Source: Cryptomeria japonica | Taxonomy: Eukaryota > Streptophyta > Pinopsida > Cupressales > Cupressaceae | Direction of reading: 5' to 3' | Length of the DNA stretch: 64,000 nt | NCBI RefSeq assembly: GCF_030272615.1 | Contig: NC_081411.1 | Coordinates: 830,324,160-830,388,159 of the forward strand | Part shown: one piece after another, positions 47,111 through 58,907 of the stretch | Layout: every line of letters starts with the position of its first letter | Position numbering within the stretch: the stretch's first letter is position 1 | Translations under genes and position numbers: made by a program | Notes under the pieces: generated by a model | Told to the model about the DNA's origin: nothing | Seen by the model: only the letters and a program-made list of their open reading frames with translations | Databases searched by the model: none

Positions 47111-47437
47111 GCACACACCTTTAGTTCACCTCTTGAAGGGATAGCACCCCTAACTCACCTCTCAAATATGTAAAGGTAGCCTTCCGTAGAGACTTGGTGA
47201 ATATGACTGCTAACTGCTCCTTACTGGAAACATGTTCCAATACAACCTCTTTGTTCTGAACATTCTCCCTCAAGAAATGATACTTGAGCTCAAAGTGCTT
47301 TGTTCTAGCATGCAAAACTGGATTCTTGGATATGTTAATTGCACTTGTATTGTCATAAAATATACTTACTAGTTCAGACACAGGAACTTTGAAGCCATTT
47401 AATATATGCTTCATCCAAATTGTCTAGGTGAAGTTCA
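47111..47437 (-). pseudogene. Copia RNase H C-terminal part (D)
   Basis: Minus-strand MNFT, stop, TIWMKHILNGFKVPVSELVS, then [24 protein letters not shown] and LEHVSSKEQLAVIFTKSLRK. The N-terminal part of RNase H is at 55057-55410, on the other side of E, and the codons meet exactly at the target site. Confidence 0.85.
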
Positions 47438-49047
47438 TGTTGGCATTATGTGAACCGGCATGAAGACATAATGATATTGTATGTTGTCATTGATGTCAAT
47501 ATGAGACATGGTGTGAATCGGCACATGTGATAGCTGAAAAGAGAGAGGAACTGACATATGTATGAACTGGTTTATATGTCGAAGTGAAGCGACATATTTG
47601 TTCAAGATGAATTGGCATGCAGTTACGGGAACCGACACATGGAAGCATTGTGTTACTACTGGTTGGTAGGTAGTTTACACTTCAGGATTTCCAGTTGGAG
47701 CACCTCAAGCCTGTGTGACTTAATCGGTGATCTTTGTGTGATGAGTTAGTAGTATAATGGAGAATAGATCATGTTGCCACGTAAGCTCTATGCGTACGAA
47801 GGATCTAGCATGAAGAAGACTATTCCTATCTACCTCGGGAATGTGCAAATTCTGTCAAATGGTGATAATGCGTGATGGGTTATCAACCACCATGAAATCG
47901 ATGGAAAATGGATAATGGAGAATGTCTTGAGATTGATTCAAGATTGTTGCATTTAATGCAGTATGATTCAATGGTCAAGATTGAACTACTTGAATTGCTT
48001 AACCCAATAGATTTAGGGTTTAGGGTTTTTGCTATCGACCTGTCTATTTCCTATAAGGTTGATGTTGTGTTTCTTTCTAAGGTTGTTGGCATAAGTTGTG
48101 AGTGTGTATCCAAGGAAAGAGATGCATGATTCTTGCCAGACCAAAGGAGAAAAGAGATACCTGCAAAGTAAATGTGCAGAAGGAGAAGAGGAGCCAAAAT
48201 AGATCTGCATTAGCATTGAGTGTTATTATCAGATCACTGTAATTCTTGTTGATCTCTAACCACTTCAATAGTTGTGAAATCCCCTAACAGGGTAGCCTTA
48301 ACTGGCTTGATGCAAAATCCCCTAACAAGGTGGTCTTAATAAGCTTGATTCAAATCCCTTAACTGGGTAACTCGAGGTTAATGAGTTCTGAGAAGATATA
48401 GAGCTCAGAAGATCCTTTAGCTATTGAGTTCTAGAAATCCTCTAACAAGGTAACCCTAACTAGGTTTAACCCTTAACCAGATATTATAGCCATCCCTTAA
48501 CTAGGTGATCCCTAAAAGGATCAGTTCCTAGCAGAACCTATTGTAATATCTTTAACCAGACAAGGCTCCTAACAGAACGGACTTCAAAATAGTTCAAAAG
48601 TAGCTTGTGGGTATTCATCCCAATCGTGGTTTTTCCTAGTTGGGTTTCCACATGAAAAAAATATGTATGTCATGTGTGATGCTTTTATCTTGTGATGCTT
48701 TGTTATTATCTGTTGAGCATATGATGGTTCTGTGTTTTATGTCTGTCTATAAAGCATACTAAACTAACTGTTGTGACAATCAGAGGATAGTTTACCTGTT
48801 CATGCATGAGGGTGAAATGGTAGGGTTGTTTTGAGTTAAATGAAAAGCTAAGTGTTCAACCGGTCAATGCTTATTTTAGACACTCTTGGCTTTACTGGTT
48901 GCAGTCTGTGTTGAACAGGTATTCCTATTTGCCAGTTGTTTGGAGTATTTGTTGTCAAACTGGTTTTGGATTGTACTTGTGTTTGTACTGATTCACCCCC
49001 CCCTCTCAGTACCAGTTTGGTACTAGTGGTTCATCATTGAGTTATCA
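47438..49047 (+). repeat. 5' LTR of element E
   Basis: 1610 bp, tgttggcattatgtgaacc to cattgagttatca. Contains the accctttaacc/cctaacagggta-rich middle, ggtttttcctagttgggtttc near 48629, and gattcaccccccc near 48990. Confidence 0.93.
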
Positions 49048-49116
49048 ATTGGTATCGAAGCACTCCAGGTCCTCTATGTTGTAAGCTTAACCACTTGAGG
49101 AAAAGATCCTAGTCAA

Positions 49117-50130
49117 ATGATGAAGAGGGAAGGTCCAAAGTTTAACAGGGAAAATTTCAGTATATGAAAAGACAGGATGAAGATATTCATCAAAAGCATG
49201 GGTGTTAAACACTGGAGTTATGTTGAAAATATATATGTTGTTCCTATCGATACTCTCACCGATAACCAAAAGAGAGAGATACAAGAAAATGGGCAAGTCA
49301 TGGAAGCCCTCATCAGTAGTCTATCTGACATTGAGTTTATTGATGTTCAGGACAAGGCAAATCCCAAAGAGGTATGGGATGCTCTTGAAAATATCTATGG
49401 TGGTGATGAGCATGTAAAATAGGCTAAGGAAGAAAGCCTGAGAGGGAAGTTTGAAGACATGTAGATGGTTGAAGGAGAGACCATTCAACAGTATGGAATA
49501 ATAATCAAAATAGTTGTTGGAGAAATCAAGAGTGCTGGTGGCAAATTAGAAGATTCCACTATGGTAAGTAAAGTCTTGAGATCCCTATTGTCGGTCTATG
49601 CAATAAGGGTCACTACTATTCAAGAGCTGAGATCAATAGACAAGTCTAAGGTGTCCTTGGACTCCATCATAGCCAAGTTGATAGCCTATGAGCTGAATAG
49701 TTTTGATGGTAGTGTTCAAAAGACAGAATCAGCATTTAAAGCCTCTGCTATACCATCCAGAAAAGGAAAAGAGGCTAGAACTAGTGGGGAACCTAATCAG
49801 AGCAGAGAAATGAATGATGAAGAGTTTCTGATGGAATTTGAAGCTCTTCTTGCTAGAAAAATTTCAAAAGGAACTAGTAAATACAAAGGTAAGCTACCTT
49901 TGAAATGTTTTTCCTGTAACTGGATAGGACATATTGCTATGAACTGTCCTAATAGTGACAACAAGGATAAATCAGAAAGGTTCAATAAATTCAAAGGAGG
50001 AAACTAAAGAAACTATTTTGTAGCAGTTGATGAAGGTGTCATAGATGAGGAATCAGAAGATGAAGAGAATGAAGACATTATGTTTGTTGCTATAAAGGAA
50101 GATGTGGCAGACAAGAAGGCTCTTGTCTCT
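49117..50130 (+). pseudogene. Copia gag of element E
   Basis: ATG at 49117 (MMKREGPKFNRENFSI), a TGA in place of the Trp, then KDRMKIFIKSMGVKHWSYVE, NPKEVWDALENIYGGDEHVK, TAGs at about 49420 and 49462, VEGETIQQYGIIIKIVVGEI, and the only intact zinc knuckle among the copia gags here, CFSCNWIGHIAMNC near 49905-49946. The acidic tail DEESEDEENEDIMFVA leads to protease. D's gag has the same start and layout. Confidence 0.88.
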
Positions 50131-51566
50131 TAGTTTGATAATTCAAATGAGTGGATCATTGATAGTGGCTATTCTCACCATATGACTAGTGACCGAAGCA
50201 AGTTTTTATCCTTGGAGGAGTATGATGGTGGTATGGTTCGCTTTGGCAATAATGCACCATGCATGGTCAAAGGCAGAGGGTCCATCTCTCTGAATGGAAA
50301 GAGTAGTGCTGACAATGTGTACTGGTTGATGGTCTTAGACACAACCTTCTAAGTGTTGCCCAGCTAAATGACAGTGGCCTCACTCTACAATTCAAGAATG
50401 GAGTTTGTAGAATCAAAGGAAAAGATGGTAAATTGGTGGCCACTAGAATGCAGACCAAAGGTAACCTATTTCAGTTGAATGCAAATATAAGTACCTATCT
50501 TATGGCTAAGCTTGATGATAGTTGGATATGGCAAAGGAGACTCTATCATGTAAACTTTGCTAACATTGTAAAAGCTAGTAAGATCAAGGCAGTTAGAGGG
50601 TTGTTGGTGCTAAACAAACTGGATAATACCTTGTGTAGAGAGTGTCAATTGTGGAAAATGTCTTCCTCAACTTTTAAAGGTAAATCTTTCACTGCTGACA
50701 ACTTGCTTGATCTTGTACATACTGATTTGTGTGGTCCTATGAAAACTAGGAGTGTGCAGGATGATAGGTACTTCATGATCCTCACTGATGATTGTTCAAG
50801 AATGATGTGGGTCACATTCTTGAAAGACAAGTCTGAAGCCTTTGGTAAATGCAAAGCTTTCAGAGCATTAGTGGAGAAGGAAAGTGGTAAAAGGATCAAG
50901 TGTCTCAGAACTGATCAAGGAGGGGAATTCACTTCTGATGAATTCAACAAGTATTGTGAAGAATTTGGCATTAAGAGACAGTTGTCTGCTCCCCAGACTC
51001 CACAGCAGAATGGCCTAGCAGAGAGGAATAAAAAAATAGTGGTTGAAGCATCTAGAACCATGTTGATTCAAGGAAAGGTAGCTCACACCTTTTGGAGAGA
51101 AGTAGTGAGCACTGCAGTCTACACTATGAACAGGGTACTCATCAAAAAAGGTAAGGACAAAACTCCTTATGAGTATTGGACTAGTAAGACACCTATGGTT
51201 AGCTACTTTAAGGTATTTGGTAGAAAATGCTACATCAAGAGGAGTGAACATCAGGGCAAATTTGAAGCTAAATGTGATGAGGGAATATTTCTAGGATATT
51301 CCACCAAGAGTAAAGCTTTTAAGTGCTACAACAATAGGACTCAGAGAATTATGGAAAGTATCAATGTAAGAGTTGATGAATCCTCTGAGAAAACTAAAGA
51401 AACCGATAGTGAGAAAGCTATAAATGAACCAGTTGCAACCTTCTGGGAACTAGTTGTTAGCCAACCAAGTACCAGTAATAGTGTCCTTGAACTGGTCAAT
51501 GCTGATACTGATGAAGATGAGGATGAAGAAGAAATGCAAGAAGAACCAGTTAAGACCATTCCTTAG
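50131..51566 (+). pseudogene. Copia protease and integrase of element E
   Basis: Protease NEWIIDSGYSHHMTSDRSKF (DSG kept). A 1-bp loss near 50325 shifts frame at the YW-x-GL-HNLL block. The open run 50433-51566 (377 codons) covers pre-integrase WQRRLYHVNFANIVKASKIK and CRECQLWK, and the integrase core with all three acidic positions: HTDLCGPMK, LRTDQGGEFTS and NGLAERNKKIV. It ends in an Asp/Glu-rich linker (TDEDEDEEEMQEE) and a TAG. This is the best preserved integrase in the window. Confidence 0.9.
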
Positions 51567-53212
51567 TATGTCAAGTTGAATCATGATCCTAAGCAGATCA
51601 TAGGTGATAAGGATGTAGGAATATTTACAAGAAGAAAGATAAGAGAAAACTCATGTATGATCTTTGAATTTAACCCTAAATCATTCAAAGAGGCTCATAA
51701 AGATGAAGACTGGATCAAGGCAATGGAAGAGGAACTTGATCAGATAGAGAAAAATGGTACATGGTCCTTGGTACCCAGACCTAAGCATAAAAATGTCATT
51801 GGCACCAAATGGGTGTTCAGAAACAAGTTGAATGAGGATGGCACAGTGATTAGGAATAAATCCAGATTGGTATGCAAAGGATATGCTCAAGAAGAAGGAG
51901 AAGACTATGGAGAAACCTTTGCTCCTGTAGCCAGATTGGAAGGAGTTCATATGCTTCTTGCATATGCAGCTTTTAAAAGGTTCAAAGTATATCAAATGGA
52001 TGTAAAATCTGCATTCCTAATGGTGTACTTGAAGAGGAGGTATATATAGAGAAACCAAATGGGTTTTCCCTATTTGAAGACATTGATATGGTGTGCATGC
52101 TACATAAAGCATTATATGGTCTAAAGTAAGCACCCAGGGCATGGTATGAGTGCCTACATTCCCATCTTGTGAAGATTGGATTTGAAAGAACAAGTGAAGA
52201 TAGCAATATCTACTTAAAGTTTGAAGGAGATCAGATCCTCATCTGTGAGGTTTTTGTTGATGACATTATCTTTAGAGGAGATGACAAGATGAGTCATGAG
52301 TTTGTTTATGAGATGAAGAAAGAGTTTGAGATGTCACTCATAGGGGAGTTTAAGTTCTTCATTGGACTGCAGATCCAACAGATGGAAGATGGAATCTTTA
52401 TCACTCAGTCCAAATATATCAAAGAGGTACTGAAGACCTTTGGCATGGAAGATAGCAAACTGGTTGGTACAGCGATGGTGACTAGTTGCAAATTGACAAA
52501 AGAGGATGATTCCGCACTAGTTGATGAGAAGGAATACCAATCAATGATTGGTAAGTTGTATTATGTAGTGCATAGCAGACTAGATATTGCACATGTAGTT
52601 GGCATCACTGCAAGGTTCCAAAAAAGTCCAAGAGAATCCCACTTGATTGTAGTCAAGCAGATTCTTGGGTATCTAAAGGGAACAGTTGACTATGGATTGT
52701 GGTACCCATACAGCAATGATTTCAATCTAAAAGTGTTCACAAATGCTGATTGGGTAGGTAATGTGGATGACCGAAAGAGCACAACTAATGGTGCATTCTT
52801 TCTCGGTGGTAGACTGGTCTCATAGATGAGTAAAAAGCAGAGTTGTATCTCTCAGTCTACAGTAGAAGTGGAGTATGTTGCAACTTTCATGAACTGCACT
52901 CAAACAATTTGGATGAAGCATGTACTGGAAGGCTTCAAAATCCCTGTATCTGAACTAGTAAGTATATTCCGTGATAACACAAGTGCTATCAATATATCTA
53001 AGAATCCAGTTTTACATTCTAGAACCAAGAATTTTGAGCTTAAGTATCATTTCTTGAGGGAAAAGGTTCAGAATAAAGAGATTGCACTAGAGCATGTGTC
53101 CAGTAAGGAGCAGTTAGCAGACATATTCACCAAGCCTCTCCCAAAGACTACATTTGTACATTTAAGAGGTGAATTGGGGGTACTGCCCCTTCAGGAGGTG
53201 AACTACAAGTAA
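51567..53212 (+). pseudogene. Copia RT-RNase H of element E
   Basis: [51 protein letters not shown], where a 1-bp deletion near 52016 shifts frame, a TAA in ALYGLK-APRAWYE (52126), then [14 protein letters not shown] (both Asp kept, usual Gly is Arg) and KFFIGLQIQQMEDGIF. RNase H: FTNADWVGNVDDRKSTTNGA, TAG at 52823 in place of Trp, [51 protein letters not shown]; natural-looking stop at 53210. The segment 53213-53447 is 3' non-coding. Confidence 0.9.
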
Positions 53213-53447
53213 TTGTTCCACATCAGTCAGGTATTGCAAGGTCAAATTTTTGTTGACTGATGTGTTGAAGGATGCTACGCCTCAGGGGGAGCAACATGAT
53301 GGAATAGAGATGCTTGTACCTCCACTTTGGCATTGTTGTCAAAGGGGGAGAAGGAGTGAAGTGAGAAGATATCTGCAACTAATGGGGAGAAGATGTGAAG
53401 TGGAGAAGATATCTTTGTATATTGCCATCAATGCCAAAGGGGGATAT

Positions 53448-55056
53448 TGTTGGCATTATGTGAACCGACATGAAGACATAATGATATTGTATGTTGTCTT
53501 TGATGTCAATATGAGACATGGTGTGAACCAACACATGTGATAGGTGAAAAGAGAGAGGAACTGGCATATGTATGAACTGGTTTATATGACAAAGTGAAGT
53601 GGCATATTTGTTCAAGATGAGCCGACATGCAGTTATGGGAACCGACACATGGAAGCATTGTGTTACTACTAGTTGGTAGGTAGTTTACACTTCAGGATTT
53701 TTGGTAGGAGAACCTCAAGCCTGTGTGGCTCAATCAGTGATCTTTGTGTGATGAGTTAGTAGTATAATGGAGAACAGATCATGTTGTCATGTAAGCTCTG
53801 TGCGCGTGAAGGATCTAGCATGAAGAAGACTATTCCTATCTACCTCAGGAATGTGTGAAGTTTGTCAAATAGTTTTAACACATGATGGGTTATCAGCCAC
53901 CATGAAATCAGTGGAAAATGGATGATGGAGAATGTCTTGAGATCGATTCAAGATTTTTGCATTTAATGCAGTATGATTCAATGGTCAGGATTGAACCGCT
54001 TGAATTGCTTAACCCAACGGATTTAGAGTTTAGGGTTTTTGATATCGACCTATCTGTTTCCTATAAGGTCAATGTTGTGTTTCATTCTAAGGTTGTTGGC
54101 AAAATTTGTGAGTATGTATCTAAGGGAAGAGATACATGATTCTTGCCAGACCAAAGGAGAAAAGAGATACCTGCAAAGTAAATGTGCAGAAGGAGAAGAG
54201 GAGCCAAAATGGATCTGCATTAGCATTGAGTGCTGTTATTAGATCACTGTATTTCCTGTTGATCTCTAACCACTTCAACAGTTGTGGAATCCCCTAACAA
54301 GGTAGCCTTAACTTGCTTGATGCAAAATCCCCTAACAGGGTGGTCTTAACAGGCTTGATTCAAATCCCTTAATTGGGTAACTCGAGGTTAATAAGTTCTG
54401 AGAAGCTATAGAGCTTAGGAGATCCTTTAGCTATTGAGTTCTAGAAATCCTCTAACAAGGTAACCCTAACTAGGTTTAACCCTTAACCAGGTATTATAGC
54501 CATCCCTTAACCGAGTGATCCCTAATAGGATCGGTTCCTAGCAGAACCTATTGTAATGTCTTTAACCGGACAAGGCTCCTAATAGAGTGGACTTCAAAAG
54601 AGTTCAAAAGCAGCTTGTGGGTATTCATCCCCACCATGGTTTTTCCCAGTTGGGTTTCCACATGAAAAAAATATGTGTGTCATGTGTGATGCTTTTATCT
54701 TGTGATGCTTTGTTATTACTTGTTGAGCATATGATGGTTCTATGTTTTATGCCTATCTATAAAGAATACTGAACTAACTATTGTAACGATCAGAGGATAG
54801 TTTACTTGTTCATGCATGTGTGTGAAATGGTCGGGTTGTTTTGAGTTAAATTAAAAGCTAAGTGTTCAACCGGTCAATGCTTATTTTAGACACTCTTGGC
54901 TTTACTAGTTGCAGTCTGTGTTGAACAAGTATTCCTATTTGCTAGTCATTTGGAGTATTTGTTGTCAAACCAGTTTTGGACTGTACTTGTGTTTGTACTG
55001 ATTCACCTCCCCTCTCAGTACTGGTTTGATACTAGTGGTTCATCATTGAGTTATGA
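53448..55056 (+). repeat. 3' LTR of element E
   Basis: 1609 bp, tgttggcattatgtgaacc to cattgagttatga (final tca changed to tga), colinear with 47438-49047. Confidence 0.93.
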
Positions 55057-56290
55057 GTTAATAAACGCTGCAACATACTCTGCTTCTACTATAGACTGAG
55101 AGATACAACTCTGCTTCTTAATCATCCATGAGACTAGTCTATCACCAAGAAAGAATGCACCACCGGTTGTGCTCTTCCAGTCATCCACATTACCAGCCCA
55201 ATCAACATCTGTAAACACTTTCAAGTTGAAATCATTACCGTATGGATACCATAATCCATAGTCAATAGTTCCCTTCAGATATCTCAGAATCTACTTGACT
55301 GCTACCAAGTGGGATTCTCTTGGGCTTTTCTGGAACCATGCAATAATGCCCATTGCATGTGCAATATCCAGTCTGCTATGTACTACATAGTGCAACTTAC
55401 TAATCATTGATCAGTATTCCTTCTCATTTACCAACACTGAGTCATCCTCCTTTGATAGATTACAACTGGTCACCATCAGTGTACCAGCTAGTTTGCTATC
55501 TTCCATACCAAAGGTCTTCAATACCTCTTTGACATACTTGGACTGACTGATAAAGATTCCATCTTTCATTTGTTGAATTTGTAGTCCAATGAAGAACTTA
55601 ATCTCCCCTATAAGTGACATCTCAAATTCCTTCTTCATCTCATCTACAAAGTCATGACTCATCTTGTCATCTCCACCAAAAATTATGTCATCAACAAATA
55701 CTTCATAGATCAGAATCTAATCTCCTTCTAATTTTAAGTAGCTATTGATATCTTCACTTGTTCTTTCAAATCCAATCTTCACAAGATGGGAGTGCAAGCA
55801 TTCATACCATGCTCTAGGTGCCTGCTTTAGTCCATACAAAGCTTTATGTAGCCTACACACCATATCACTATCTTTTGATAGGGAAAACCCATTTGGTTGC
55901 TCTATATACACCTCTTCTTCTAGTATTCCATTCACGAATGCAGATTTTACATCCATTTCATATACTTTGAATCCCTTGAAGGCTGCATATGCAAGAAGCA
56001 GATGAACTCCTTCCAATCTGGCTACTGGAGCAAAGGTTTCTCCATAGTCTTCTCCTTCTTCTTGAGAATATCCTTTGCACACTAGTCTAGCTTTGTTTCT
56101 TACCATTGTGCCATCTTCATTCAGCTTATTTCTGAAAACCCATTAGGTGCCTATGACATTTTTGTGCTCAAGTCTAGGTACCAAAGACCATGTACCATTC
56201 TTTTCTATCTGGTCAAGTTCCTCTTCCATTGCCTTGATCCAATCTTCATCGTTATGTGCCTCTTTAAATATTTTAGGCTCAAATTCAGAG
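55057..56290 (-). pseudogene. Copia RT and RNase H N-terminal part (D)
   Basis: From 56290 on the minus strand: [22 protein letters not shown] with a stop for Trp, [60 protein letters not shown], a stop in the [21 protein letters not shown] region (catalytic Asp pair kept), KFFIGLQIQQMKDGIFISQS, then RNase H start with DADW-like sequence. Continues at 47437 across E. Confidence 0.87.
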
Positions 56291-56399
56291 ATCATGCAAG
56301 AATTTTCTCTGACCTTTCTTCTTGTAAGAATTCCTGCATCCTTACCTCCTATGATCTGATTTGGATCATGATTCAGCTTTACATACCTAGGAATGATCT

Positions 56400-57799
56400 T
56401 AGTTTTTTCCTCTTTCTTTTCTTCTTTATCCTCATCTTCATCAACATCAGCATCTACCAGTGTAGGAGCATTGTTACTAGTGCTAGCCTATTTTGCAACA
56501 AGTTTCCAGAAGGTTACTACCGATTCTTCTCCTACTTGCTCACTGTCGGTTTCCTTAGGTTTCTCAGAGGTTTGATCAACTCTAACATTGATGCTTTCAA
56601 CAATTCTTTGAGTCCTATTGTTGAAACATTTGAGAGCTTTTCTCTTTGTGGAATACCCTAGGAATATTCCCTCATCACATTTTGCATCAAAATTGCTCTG
56701 ATGTTCACTCCTCTTGATATAACATTTTCTACCAAACACTCTAAAGTAGCTTACCACTGGTGTCTTACCAGTCCAATACTCATAAGGAGTTTTATCCTTA
56801 CCTTTCTTGATGAGTACCTGGTTCATAGTGTACACTGCAGTGCTCAACCCTTCTCTCCAGAAAGTGTGAGCAACCTTCCCTTGGATCAACATAGTTCTGG
56901 CTGCTTCAACTATAGTCCACTTGTTCCTCACTGCTAGGCCATTCTATTGTGGAGTTTGGGGGGTAGATAGTTGCCTCTTGATTCCATTCTCTTCATAGTA
57001 CTTGTTGAATTCACTAGAAGTGAATTCTCCTCCTTGATTAGTTCTAAGGCACTTAATCCTTTTACCACTTTCTTTTTCAACCAGTACTCTGAAGGCTTTG
57101 AACTTTCCAAAGGCTTCAAACTTGTCCTTCAAGAATGTGACCCACATCATTATTGAGCAATCATTAGTAAGAATCATAAAATACCTATCTCCCTGCACAC
57201 TCCTACTTTTCATAGGACCACACAAATCACTATGCACAAGATCAAGTAAATTGTATGCAGTGAAAGATTTACCTTTGAAGGTTAAGGAAGACATTTTCCC
57301 CAGTTGACACTCTCTGCACAAAGGATTCTCCAGTTTGCTCAGCATAGGCAATCCTCTAACTGCCTTGATCTTACTGACCTTCACTATATTATCAAAGTTT
57401 ACATGGAAGAGTCTCTTATGCCATATCCAGCTATTATCAAACTTAGCCTATAGACATGTACTAATATTTGCTTTCAGCTGAAATAGGTTACCTTTGGTCT
57501 GCATACCAGTGGTCATCAGTTCACCATTCTTTCCTTTGATTTTGCACACTCCATCTTTGAATTCTAGAGTGAGTCCATTATCATTCAGTTGGGCAACACT
57601 CAGAAGGTTGTGTTTGAGACCTTCTACCCAATACACATTGTCAGCACTGCTTTTTCCATTCAGAGAGATGGATCCTCTGCCTTTTACCATACATGGTGCA
57701 CCATTACCAACATGAACCACACCACCATCATATTCTTCCAGAGATAGAAACTTACTCTAGTCACCAGTCATATGGTGATAACAGACACTGTCAATAATC
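56400..57799 (-). pseudogene. Copia protease and integrase of element D
   Basis: Protease near 57805-57760 reads NEWIIDSVCYHHMTGD: DSG is DSV, which should abolish activity. Pre-integrase GLKHNLLSVAQLNDNGLTLE, KVSKIKAVRGLPMLSKLENP and CRECQLGKMSSLTFKGKSF. Integrase: HSDLCGPMKSRSVQGDRYFM, LRTNQGGEFTSSEF (second acidic residue is Asn), a stop before NGLAVRNKWTIVEAARTML (catalytic Glu is Val), then KAFKCFNNRTQRIVESINVR-like linker. Catalytically dead at two integrase positions. Confidence 0.86.
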
Positions 57800-58836
57800 C
57801 ACTCATTAGAATTATCAAAGTGGGAGACAAGAGCCTTCTAGTCTAACACATCTTCCTTAACTGCTACAAATACAATGTCTTCACTTTCTTCATCTTCTGA
57901 TTCCTCATTAGTGACACCTTCATCAACTGCTACAAAACAGTTTCTTTGGTTTCCTCCTTTGAACTTTTTGAACTTTTCTAGTTTGTCCTTATTATCACCA
58001 TTAGGACAGTTTATAGCAATGTGTCCTATCCTATTGCAAGAAAAGAATTTCAAGGGAAGCTTACCTCTATATTTACCAGTTCCCTTAGGAAGTCTCTTGG
58101 CAAGAAGAGCTTCAAATTCTATCAAGATCTCCTCATCATCCATTTCTCTTTTTTGTCTTGGTTCACCACTGGTACTAGGTTCTTTGCCCTTTCTAGATGG
58201 TGCAGCAGATGCTCTAAAGGCTAATTTAGTCTTCTGAATACTGCCATCATAATTATTTAGCTCATAAGCTATCAACTTTGCAATGATGGAGTCTACAGAT
58301 ACCTTTGTCTTGTCTATAGATCTAAACTCTTGAATAGTAGCAACCCTTATTTCATAGACCAGTAATAAGGATCTCAAAAATTTGCTTACAACAGTGGAAT
58401 CATCTATCTTACCACCTGCACTCTTGATGTCTCCAACAACAGTTTTGATTCTTATCCCATATTGTTGAATGGTCTCTCCTTCAACCATCTACATGTCTTC
58501 AAACTTTCTCCTAAGGCTCTCTTCCTTAGCTTGTTTCACATGCTCATCTTTGCCATACATATTCTGAAGAGCATCCCATACTTCTTTGGGATTGTCTTTA
58601 TCCTAAACATCAATAAACTCAATGTTAGATAGATTGTTGATTAGGGCTTCCATAACTTTCCCATTCTCCTAAATCTCTCTCTTTTGATCATTAGTGAGAG
58701 TACCGGTAGGGATAACATAAGCATTCTCAACATAGCTCCAGTGTTGAGCACCCATGCTTCTGATGTATTTCTTCATTGTGTCCTTCCATATTTTAAAGTT
58801 GTCTCTGTTTAACTTTGAACCTTCCCTCTTCATCAT
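57800..58836 (-). pseudogene. Copia gag of element D
   Basis: ATG at 58836 (MMKREGSKLNRDNFKIWKD), then SMGAQHWSYVENAYVIP, TAG codons where E has Gln (two) and before MVEGETIQQYG, then a 216-codon open run (58488-57838). The zinc knuckle near 58055-58010 is FFSCNRIGHIAINC: first Cys is Phe. Acidic tail EGVTNEESEDEESEDIVFVA. Confidence 0.87.
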
Positions 58837-58907
58837 TAGAGTAGGATCTTTTCCTCAAGTGATTAAGCTTACAACACAGAGGACCTGGAAGATGCTCTGA
58901 TACCAAT

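Larger units (their letters stand above)
47438..55056 (+). mobile_element. Ty1/copia element E (family II), innermost insertion
   Basis: Plus-strand copia element of 7.6 kb with LTRs 47438-49047 and 53448-55056, gag-PR-IN-RT-RNase H between, purine tract ccaaagggggatat (53434-53447) and primer site tggtatcgaagc (49050-49061, two substitutions from the iMet-type site). Target duplication gttca (47433-47437) against gttaa (55057-55061). It is inserted in D, a member of the same family in the opposite orientation. LTRs differ at about 8% of the first 270 positions by eye. Confidence 0.93.

Noticed and set aside
53918-54242. 73- and 67-codon plus-strand frames at the same place in both E LTRs and partly in the solo LTR
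   Set aside because: They recur because the LTR recurs. No start context or family match, and frames differ between copies.
55745-58237. Several plus-strand open frames of 60-165 codons, some hydrophobic or Ser-rich
   Set aside because: They are shadows of D's minus-strand polyprotein. Ser/Leu runs arise from complemented acidic codons.
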